From contig JASFPO010000031.1 of assembly GCA_050115935.1 (NCBI GenBank), forward strand, positions 1 to 18,187: DNA of 18,187 nucleotides. Reading direction: 5' to 3'. Of this stretch, positions 6,211 through 12,355 are shown one piece after another (position 1 is the stretch's first letter; each line of letters begins with the position of its first letter). The stretch comes from GCA-020344715 sp050115935. GTDB taxonomy: Archaea > Thermoproteota > Bathyarchaeia > Bathyarchaeales > Bathyarchaeaceae. The notes below the pieces were generated by a model, which was given only the letters and a program-made list of their open reading frames with translations, made no database searches and was not told the DNA's origin. The translations under genes were made by a program, and so were the position numbers.

Positions 6211-7236
6211 ATGGAAAAAATAAGAGTTGTTCTTTACGGGGTCGGCGCCATTGGCAGTCGCATTGCCAAGTTTCTCCTTGAAAAGGAAGGAGTGGAAATC
6301 GTAGGGGCTATAGACATCGCCCACGACAAAGTTGGCAAAGATCTAGGTCAGGTTTTAGGCATCGGCAGACGGCTAGGCGTAGCTGTTTCAGACGACCCGA
6401 AAACTGTCTTTCGTAAGGCTTGCGCGAACATCGTGATTCACACAACGGGGTCTTACCTTAACGATGTCTATTCCCAAATAGCCCCGTTGGCGAAGTATGG
6501 GGTGAACGTCATTTCTACATGCGAAGAGCTGTCTTACCCCTACGTTTCAGAACCTGAACTTGCAAAGAAGCTGGACACACTTGGCATGAAGTATGGTGTA
6601 ACCTTTCTTGGAACGGGCATAAATCCAGGTTTCCTGATGGACACACTGGCTATCGCACTTACAGGGGTTTGTCAGAAAGTCCACCAGATAACAGTTGAAA
6701 GAGTCATGAACGCTGCTTCACGGAGAGTCCCATTTCAAAAGAAGATAGGAGCAGGACTCACAGTAGAGGAGTTCAAGAAAAAGATAGAAGAAAAAGCCAT
6801 CACAGGCCATGTTGGTCTTGAACAATCAGTAGGCATGATTGCTGACGCTTTGAGGTGGCAGCTTGATGAGGTTAGGGTTGACCCAGTTAAGCCTGTGACA
6901 GCCCAAAAAAATGTGGCAAGCGAAGCAATCAGAGTGAAACATGGTCAAGTAGCAGGCTTGAGGCAGGGTGCCCATGGGTTTCTTGGCAAGGATGAAAAGA
7001 TTACACTTGATTTTCAGGCTTACATAGGTGCAAAGGAAGAGTATGATGCTATAACCATTGACGGAGTGCCACCTATCCATCAGAAGATAAGCCCATGTGT
7101 ACATGGAGATCTGGCAACTATAGCTACTGTTGTCAATTCAATTCCCAAAGTGATCAATGCTCAACCTGGTTTAATCACAATGAAAGATCTGCCAATACCT
7201 TCAGCGGCAATAGAAGACTTGAGGAAATATCTGTAG
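6211..7236 (+). CDS. DapB-like NAD(P)-dependent oxidoreductase (2,4-diaminopentanoate dehydrogenase family)
   Basis: This 341-residue protein belongs to the dihydrodipicolinate-reductase-related COG3804 group, whose characterised member Ord oxidises 2,4-diaminopentanoate in ornithine fermentation. The N-terminus is a Rossmann nucleotide-binding motif (YGVGAIGSRI, Gly10, Gly12, Gly15). HTTGS lies near 77-81 and the substrate-domain motif FLGTGINPGFLMD near 133-144. I chose ATG at 6211, which has GAGG seven bases upstream and places the Rossmann strand at the N-terminus. A TTG at 6190 would overlap the palindrome. The gene stands alone between uL23 and a convergent hydantoinase operon. The true substrate is uncertain, because many archaeal family members are uncharacterised. 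Confidence 0.8.
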   Translation: MEKIRVVLYGVGAIGSRIAKFLLEKEGVEIVGAIDIAHDKVGKDLGQVLGIGRRLGVAVSDDPKTVFRKACANIVIHTTGSYLNDVYSQIAPLAKYGVNVISTCEELSYPYVSEPELAKKLDTLGMKYGVTFLGTGINPGFLMDTLAIALTGVCQKVHQITVERVMNAASRRVPFQKKIGAGLTVEEFKKKIEEKAITGHVGLEQSVGMIADALRWQLDEVRVDPVKPVTAQKNVASEAIRVKHGQVAGLRQGAHGFLGKDEKITLDFQAYIGAKEEYDAITIDGVPPIHQKISPCVHGDLATIATVVNSIPKVINAQPGLITMKDLPIPSAAIEDLRKYL

Positions 7237-7246
7237 CACATCGAAC

Positions 7247-7280
7247 TGATCAATCTATTTTGGGCGTTCGAAGTTGATCA
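7247..7280. repeat. Inverted repeat after the dehydrogenase gene
   Basis: TGATCAA and TTGATCA form perfect 7-base arms around a 20-base loop, starting 10 bases after the stop codon. It could be a weak 3'-end hairpin between the convergent genes. No T-run follows, so I do not call it a terminator. Confidence 0.3.
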
Positions 7281-7366
7281 CCTGCAATGTTGGCGAATTG
7301 GCCTTTGTGAAGAGATCATCCTAAGTGTTAGTTTTCTGTGGTTCTGTCTGATTGCTTGGTGGATTT

Positions 7367-9055
7367 CTAATCAATTTCCATGATTGTAGAATCTATTACA
7401 ATCCCATAATCCTTCTTGGCTGCCTTCGGTGAAACGACTTCATTAGCCACATCCCGGAGTACAAGCTCGGAATATCGTTCCAATGGTTTTCGATATCCTC
7501 CACCGCCGGGGGTTCGAACAAGCAAAATGTCGCCTTTCTCCATTCGAATTGTGCATTTTGACTTCAGCTTTATCCGTTTGCCGTTTGGCTTTATAATGTA
7601 GTATTCTCCTTTGGCTCCAGGCTTGCCGCCATATAATCCCCATGGGGACATTTTCGTTCGTTCAGCGAGCACCGATAGAGTGGCTGAAGGAGCCAATAGC
7701 ATCCAACTTCTTTCTAAGCCTACGCCACCCCTCCATTTTCCAGGGCCTCCACTGTCCTTGCGCAATTCGTACTTTAGAAAACGTACCGGATAGATGGTTT
7801 CTATGGATTCAATAGGTGTGTTCATTGTGTTTGTCATGTGGGAATGTGTTGCGTTCATTCCATCAATTCCATTTCTGCCTCCATGACCTCCAGCTATTGT
7901 CTCGTAAAAGGTCCAAGCTTTGCCACTTTTTGGATTTGCTCCGCCTACTGCAATGTTATTCATCGTTCCCTGACATGCAGCGCAAACCTTCTCTGGAATG
8001 ATTTGAGCAAACGCTTTTAACAATACGTCGATATTTCGTTGAGAGGTTTCAACGTTGCCTCCAGCCACTGGTCTTGGCGGAGTAGGATTCATTAGCGAAC
8101 CTTCAGGCACGTAAACCTCTACTACTCTGTAACATCCATCATTCATCGGTATATTTGGATCAGTTAAGCATCTTAAAACGTAATGAACTCCGGATAGGGT
8201 TACACCTAAGACCGCGTTGACAGGGCCATTGACTTGTTTGTCTGTTCCTGTATAGTCAACGAATAGCTTGTTTTTCTTGACGTTTATTGTGGCTTTTATT
8301 TTTAGTCTTCTGTTGCTTGTCCCTGTGTTTTCAAGGTAGTCCTCGGCGGAATAGCTTCCCTTTGTCATTCTGCCTATTTCGATTCGCATTCGCCTTTCCG
8401 AATAACTCATAATCTCTCTCATAGCTCTATGCAGAGTTTCTGTGCCATATCTGTCTACGAGTTCAAGAATACGTCGTTTGCCAAGGAGATTTGCAGCCAT
8501 TTGTGCCCTCAAATCACCCATTCTGATTTCAGGTGTTCTGATGTTGCTCAGCACAATATTTGCGATCTCATTGTCAATGGCGCTCCGCTTGACAAATTTG
8601 ACTGGGGGAATGATTATGCCCTCTTGGTAAATCTCAGTGGCATCTCCCGCCATGCTTCCAGGGGCCTTTCCTCCAACATCAGAGTGATGAGCCTTATTCG
8701 TTGTATATGCAATGACTTTTTCTTCGTGGAAGACTGGGCAGATGAGCGTTATGTCTGGCAGGTGGGTTCCACTGATGTATGGATCATTGAATAGTATCAT
8801 GTCGCCGTCTTCGAGTTCTCCCTTAAACCTCTCTAAGCCATTCTGAACCGCTAATTGCATCGAACCTAGATGCACCGGGATATGTTCAGCTTGTGCAGCC
8901 AATCGTCTCTTATCATCGAAGATTGTACATGAGAAGTCCATTCGCTCCTTAATGTTGGGGGAGTATGCCGAGTTTCGTAGGACTATTCCCATTTCCTCTG
9001 CTGCATAGATCAATGCTCCTTTTATAATCTCAATCGTTATTGGGTCTAGAGACAA
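7367..9055 (-). CDS. hyuB: Hydantoinase B/oxoprolinase family subunit
   Basis: This is the beta-type subunit of ATP-dependent hydantoinase, 5-oxoprolinase or acetone-carboxylase-like enzymes, which work with a HyuA partner on cyclic amides or ketones. Family motifs are GTHLPDITLICPV, TNKAHHSDVGGKAPGSM, GGNVETSQR and GGHGGRNGIDGMNATHSHM; the last two are rich in Gly, His and Asp as expected of the active-site region. I use TTG at 9055, one base after the hyuA stop region (TAAGTTG), with GGATGG upstream. This gives 562 residues starting MSLDPITIEII, which matches family N-termini. An upstream ATG at 9106 would overlap hyuA by 50 bases and add 17 atypical residues. It is cotranscribed with hyuA. 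The substrate is unknown. Confidence 0.9.
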   Translation of the reverse strand: MSLDPITIEIIKGALIYAAEEMGIVLRNSAYSPNIKERMDFSCTIFDDKRRLAAQAEHIPVHLGSMQLAVQNGLERFKGELEDGDMILFNDPYISGTHLPDITLICPVFHEEKVIAYTTNKAHHSDVGGKAPGSMAGDATEIYQEGIIIPPVKFVKRSAIDNEIANIVLSNIRTPEIRMGDLRAQMAANLLGKRRILELVDRYGTETLHRAMREIMSYSERRMRIEIGRMTKGSYSAEDYLENTGTSNRRLKIKATINVKKNKLFVDYTGTDKQVNGPVNAVLGVTLSGVHYVLRCLTDPNIPMNDGCYRVVEVYVPEGSLMNPTPPRPVAGGNVETSQRNIDVLLKAFAQIIPEKVCAACQGTMNNIAVGGANPKSGKAWTFYETIAGGHGGRNGIDGMNATHSHMTNTMNTPIESIETIYPVRFLKYELRKDSGGPGKWRGGVGLERSWMLLAPSATLSVLAERTKMSPWGLYGGKPGAKGEYYIIKPNGKRIKLKSKCTIRMEKGDILLVRTPGGGGYRKPLERYSELVLRDVANEVVSPKAAKKDYGIVIDSTIMEID

Positions 9056-9056
9056 C

Positions 9057-11180
9057 TTAATTCCATCCGTTTCCTGTCGAAAGCACGAGGTTTCCGAACT
9101 TGTCAACGGCAGCTATCCAATCTGGATGAACAACCGTTGTAGCATCATATTGCTCAACAACCGCGGGACCGCCAATGATGTTTCCTGCCTTCAGCTTTTC
9201 CCTTCTATAGATAGGAGTCTTAATATGTTCGCACTGCTGTTCAAAAAAGACTTCTCGCTTCCCAATAACAGCCTCTTTCAATGGTTGCTCTTGATGTAGA
9301 GATCTTTCTTTAAGCCTTGGCTTTTCAACTAGCCCTGTTGCTATGAGCCTAACATTCACTAATTCCACTGGTTCATCTCTTACTGAATAGCCATAAGTTG
9401 CTACGTGCTTTTTGTGGAAGCTCTCAACAGCTCTGTTTAGAACATCTTCGGTGAATTGTGTCGATGTTGGAATTGTCAATTCATAGCTTTGACCAAAATA
9501 TCTCAGATCCATTTGGCGGATGAACTGCATGTTGGCTTTCAGAACATGCTGCTTTTCAAGTAATTTGGTTCCCTTGATCTCCAGTTCTTGAAAAGATGTT
9601 TCAACACTTCTTGCTTCAATCTCATCTATTTGCTTCATGAGTGCCCTCACAAAATTGTTCTTAAAATCCGCTGAAAGCAGTCCATAAGCCGAGAACATGC
9701 CAGGATTATTGGGAATAATTATTTCTGTGAGATTTAGCTCATCGGCTAGCGCACAACCATGCATTGGTCCTGCACCGCCAAAACACATTAGAGCGAAGTC
9801 TCGTGGGTCGTGACCACGTTCAACCGATACGATTCTCAAAATTTTCGCCATTGTTGAATTCGTGACTTTGATGATCCCTGCAGCCGCTTCAATGAGTTCC
9901 ATTCGGACCTTCTTACAAACGTTCTCCAAAATCGCCTTTTCAGAAAGCTTAGAATGGATTCTCATTTTACCTCCAAGCATATATTTTGGGTTAAGTCTCC
10001 CGAGCACTACATGTGCATCTGTTACGGTGGGCTGTCTTCCCCCTTTGCCGTAACATGCAGGACCTGGTTCCGCTCCCGCGCTGATGGGGCCAACCTGCAG
10101 TGCTCTGCCTTCATCTATCCAAGCGATTGTTCCTCCTCCAGCGCTGCATTCCGCCAAATCTATGAACGGGAATCTAACTGGATATCCGCTTCCTTTGACT
10201 ATTCTTCCGCTGTGAATCTTTCCGGCAACCTCATATTCGCTCACAATTTCAGGTGTTGCTTTTCTTGTGGCTCCTGCTTTGGCTGTTGTTCCACCCATAT
10301 CAAAACTCAGGATGTTCTCGATTCCAAGCAGTTTTCCGTAGAAAGCTGACGAAATGACTCCTGCTGCTGGACCAGATTCAATCATACTTATGGGTTTCTT
10401 TGCAGCAACGTTTTTTGTGGCTATTCCTCCATCTGACTGCATCATGAATAAGGGAGCCTTCAACCTCAAGTTTCCTATTTCTCTTTGCAGGTCATCAAGG
10501 TAGCTAGATATCAGTGGCATCAGAACGGCGTTTACAACGGCTGTACTTGTCCGCTCGTACTCTCTGTATTCTGGCGCAATTTCAGAGGAAAGCGAAACAT
10601 GTATTCTTGGTTGCACCTTTCTCAACATTTTTCCGATTTCACGTTCGTGCATTGTGTTCATGTAAGAGAAGAGCAAAGCAACCGCAACAGATTCGATGTT
10701 CTCCCTTTCCAGTTGTCGCACTAAATCTTCAGCCTCTTTCTTGTTGAGAGGTGTAAGAATTCTGCCTGTGGCTTCTGTGCGTTCCTTAACTTCAAAGCGA
10801 AGTCTTCGTGGAACGAGTGCGCGCGGCTTTTGCACGAAGAGATTATACAGTTGGTGGCGGTGTTGTCTTCCAATTTCGATTACGTCGCGAAAACCCTTTG
10901 TTGTTATGAGTGCAACCTTGGGTAGTTCCAGATTGAGTTGACCCAGCAGAGCATTTGTGGCTATTGTTGTAGCATGAATGACAACTGATACTTCAGCATT
11001 GGTGACTTTCCCGAGAAACTCTCTAAATGCTTGGAGTACAGCCTTTGCTGGTTCCTTTGGAGTTGAGGGCATCTTTATGTTTAGTATTTCGCCATCTTCC
11101 TCTTTCAGGGCAACCAGATCGGTGAATGTTCCACCAATATCTACGCTTACTCGATATCTTGGCAACTGCCAGCAAACCAC
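9057..11180 (-). CDS. hyuA: Hydantoinase A/oxoprolinase family ATPase subunit
   Basis: This is a 707-residue ASKHA-fold ATPase subunit of the hydantoinase/oxoprolinase/acetone carboxylase group. Phosphate-binding motif DIGGTFTD lies at 14-21, ESGPAAGV at 268-275, the second phosphate motif FDMGGTTAK at 293-301, and SAGAEPGPACYGKGG at 367-381. Its length is normal for a stand-alone HyuA. It probably activates the substrate with ATP for the adjoining HyuB. The start is GTG at 11180, close to the predicted transcript start, so the message may be almost leaderless. TTG at 11165 is an alternative. The pair is divergent from nothing immediately, because the upstream secreted-protein gene also points leftward. 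N-methylhydantoin, 5-oxoproline and ketones are all possible substrates. Confidence 0.92.
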   Translation of the reverse strand: MVCWQLPRYRVSVDIGGTFTDLVALKEEDGEILNIKMPSTPKEPAKAVLQAFREFLGKVTNAEVSVVIHATTIATNALLGQLNLELPKVALITTKGFRDVIEIGRQHRHQLYNLFVQKPRALVPRRLRFEVKERTEATGRILTPLNKKEAEDLVRQLERENIESVAVALLFSYMNTMHEREIGKMLRKVQPRIHVSLSSEIAPEYREYERTSTAVVNAVLMPLISSYLDDLQREIGNLRLKAPLFMMQSDGGIATKNVAAKKPISMIESGPAAGVISSAFYGKLLGIENILSFDMGGTTAKAGATRKATPEIVSEYEVAGKIHSGRIVKGSGYPVRFPFIDLAECSAGGGTIAWIDEGRALQVGPISAGAEPGPACYGKGGRQPTVTDAHVVLGRLNPKYMLGGKMRIHSKLSEKAILENVCKKVRMELIEAAAGIIKVTNSTMAKILRIVSVERGHDPRDFALMCFGGAGPMHGCALADELNLTEIIIPNNPGMFSAYGLLSADFKNNFVRALMKQIDEIEARSVETSFQELEIKGTKLLEKQHVLKANMQFIRQMDLRYFGQSYELTIPTSTQFTEDVLNRAVESFHKKHVATYGYSVRDEPVELVNVRLIATGLVEKPRLKERSLHQEQPLKEAVIGKREVFFEQQCEHIKTPIYRREKLKAGNIIGGPAVVEQYDATTVVHPDWIAAVDKFGNLVLSTGNGWN

Positions 11181-11198
11181 ACTGAGTCTTCACACATC

Positions 11199-11220
11199 TA
11201 CGTATTTACGTATATCTTCT
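11199..11220 (-). promoter_or_regulatory. hyuA promoter: TATA box merged with a TACGTA palindrome
   Basis: On the minus strand AGATATACGTAAATACGTA includes a TATA-like element (GATATA) whose edge merges with two self-complementary TACGTA units (11199-11204 and 11207-11212) spaced by two bases. The array sits 19-32 bases before the GTG start at 11180. Such symmetry over the core promoter would suit a repressor that blocks TBP/TFB or polymerase. The regulator is unknown. Confidence 0.45.
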
Positions 11221-11284
11221 AAAATGCAAGCTAAAGATCATCCTCCCTTTGTTGACGAGTAAGGCTCACAAGACACCTGAGATT

Positions 11285-11291
11285 AAAAAAA
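11285..11291 (-). terminator. Oligo-T terminator after the small secreted-protein gene
   Basis: On the minus strand CCCCC followed by seven T lies 28 bases past the stop at 11319. A T-run of this kind is a typical archaeal terminator and would insulate hyuA, which starts about 105 bases further on. Confidence 0.5.
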
Positions 11292-11318
11292 GGGGGAAAT
11301 ACCTTTAATAGAAACCCA

Positions 11319-11624
11319 CTAGATTCCTTGGTTTCTTGTTCTTTCTCTATCTTGATTCCTATATCGCTCTAGATTCATTGTGCAGTTGCAGATTCTGCTT
11401 GCAGCACATTCATTGGTTCTCTGTCTGTGTTGATACTGCGCGCATGTACCGTTGCTAACGCAGTCGCGTCTTTGTGTTCTCGGTCTGTCTCGATCTTGTG
11501 CTTGAAGTAGATCGCCATTGTTGGTTTCGTTGATGTAGGCTTGTATGGGTGCAGTGAGGAAAGCGGTAGATACGATTCCTAGAATTATGGCTGTTCCTAC
11601 GATCATTTTCATTTTGCGATTCAT
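11319..11624 (-). CDS. Small secreted Arg- and Cys-rich protein of unknown function
   Basis: I do not recognise the family. The 101-residue protein has a clear signal peptide: MNRKMK, then hydrophobic MIVGTAIILGIVSTAFL, with likely cleavage after TAPIQA near residue 29. The mature part is about 70 residues, very hydrophilic, rich in Arg, Asp, Asn and Gln, with five cysteines (55, 61, 73, 79, 81). An odd number suggests an intermolecular disulfide or a bound metal. Three N-glycosylation sequons (NET, NGT, NCT) are visible. The ATG at 11624 has GAGGTGA six bases upstream, one of the best ribosome-binding sites in the window, which suggests strong expression. It is divergent from a membrane-anchored regulator and shares the palindromic promoter region with it. 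Confidence 0.75.
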   Translation of the reverse strand: MNRKMKMIVGTAIILGIVSTAFLTAPIQAYINETNNGDLLQAQDRDRPRTQRRDCVSNGTCAQYQHRQRTNECAASRICNCTMNLERYRNQDRERTRNQGI

Positions 11625-11693
11625 CTTTTTTCACCTCGTTCTTTTGTTCAGAAGAACTCTTTGCTTTGGGGTGGTTTAGATGTTCAGTGTAAC

Positions 11694-11715
11694 GAAACGT
11701 TTCAGATTCTGAAAC
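11694..11715. promoter_or_regulatory. Overlapping palindromes in a divergent promoter (candidate operator)
   Basis: Two perfect palindromes share half-sites. GAAACGTTTC covers 11694-11703. GTTTCAGA, a single T and TCTGAAAC cover 11699-11715. Together they give three GAAAC/GTTTC half-sites immediately upstream of the TATA box at 11719-11725, between the secreted-protein gene and the winged-helix gene. The likely binder is the adjacent winged-helix protein, by inference from position. Confidence 0.55.
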
Positions 11716-11718
11716 ATC

Positions 11719-11725
11719 TTATAAG
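11719..11725 (+). promoter_or_regulatory. TATA box of the membrane-anchored regulator gene
   Basis: TTATAAG lies 33 bases before the ATG at 11758, predicting a start near 11748 and a leader of about 10 bases. It excludes the longer in-frame start at 11725, which would overlap the TATA box. Confidence 0.55.
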
Positions 11726-11757
11726 TGGTTTTTGTCTTTAGATTCAGTGAGTTAAAC

Positions 11758-12270
11758 ATGCGTTCCAGTACGTTGATCTTCATTCTGTCGATTGCGTTTG
11801 CCTTTAGTGTTCTCGGCTTATTCTTCTTTGGATTTAGTGGCAGTTTCAATGGAAGAGGTCGTGGGATGAGTGTGGAGATTCCACGGTCTTTCTGGCTTGT
11901 TTTGTTTGGTGTGCCTCTTGTTGTCGCGGTGACCGCGTTAGGGTATGTTTTGCTTTTTCCAGAGCTTGGTGAAGAAAGGTTAAAGGAAGAGATTCCTTCA
12001 GTGCCAGCGGGTGAGAAGGAAGAGTCCGCTCTTAATGCGATTTTGCGAGTTCTGAATGAAGATGAGCGGAAGGTAATCGAGACCTTAGTTGCTGGGGGTG
12101 GGACAATGTTGCAAAAGGATATTCGTTGGAAAACTGGGCTTTCGCGTGTGAAGACGCACAGAATACTCTTTAGGCTAGGCAAGAGAGGAATCGTTACTGC
12201 TGAGAAGTATTACAACACAAACAAGATAGCTTTGGCAGATTGGCTTACAAAGGAACGGAAGAAGCCTTGA
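11758..12270 (+). CDS. Membrane-anchored winged-helix transcription regulator
   Basis: This 170-residue protein has two membrane segments (about 4-27 and 43-68) joined by a short Gly/Arg loop. A charged linker (70-90) follows, then a winged-helix domain (about 92-166). In that domain DERKVIETLVAGGG is the first helix, MLQKDIRWKTGLSRVKTHRILFRLGKRG gives the helix-turn-helix (HTH) with a basic recognition helix, and VTAEKYYNTNKIAL resembles the wing. The domain resembles archaeal MarR/DUF7343-type modules. The topology predicts cytoplasmic DNA binding by a protein held at the membrane, possibly sensing envelope state. It is divergent from a secreted Cys-rich protein, its probable target together with itself. 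ATG at 11758 was chosen over 11725 because of the TATA box. Confidence 0.8.
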   Translation: MRSSTLIFILSIAFAFSVLGLFFFGFSGSFNGRGRGMSVEIPRSFWLVLFGVPLVVAVTALGYVLLFPELGEERLKEEIPSVPAGEKEESALNAILRVLNEDERKVIETLVAGGGTMLQKDIRWKTGLSRVKTHRILFRLGKRGIVTAEKYYNTNKIALADWLTKERKKP

Positions 12271-12310
12271 ATACCGCATAAACAAAACTGTCTAGGAGCT
12301 TCTTTCATTC

Positions 12311-12315
12311 TTTTT
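12311..12315 (+). terminator. Oligo-T tract after the membrane-anchored regulator
   Basis: A TTTTT run within a pyrimidine-rich stretch lies 41 bases past the stop codon and before the convergent gene's end. It is a plausible but weak archaeal terminator. Confidence 0.3.
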
Positions 12316-12355
12316 CGACCATTTCTCTCGTCTGCGTGTGTATGAACCCGGAGGA

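Noticed and set aside
7508..7522. GGGTTCGAA, like a tRNA T-loop
   Set aside because: It lies inside the hyuB coding sequence and no acceptor or anticodon stem can be built around it.
8429..8794. 121-codon plus-strand open frame opposite hyuB
   Set aside because: It is antisense to a conserved family gene and shows no family resemblance; a shadow frame.
9954..10349. 131-codon plus-strand open frame opposite hyuA
   Set aside because: Antisense to the conserved ATPase motifs of hyuA; a shadow frame.
11676..12182. 168-codon minus-strand open frame opposite the membrane-anchored regulator
   Set aside because: It covers the palindromic promoter and the regulator's conserved winged-helix region in antisense; composition is Ser/Arg/Pro-rich as expected of a shadow frame.
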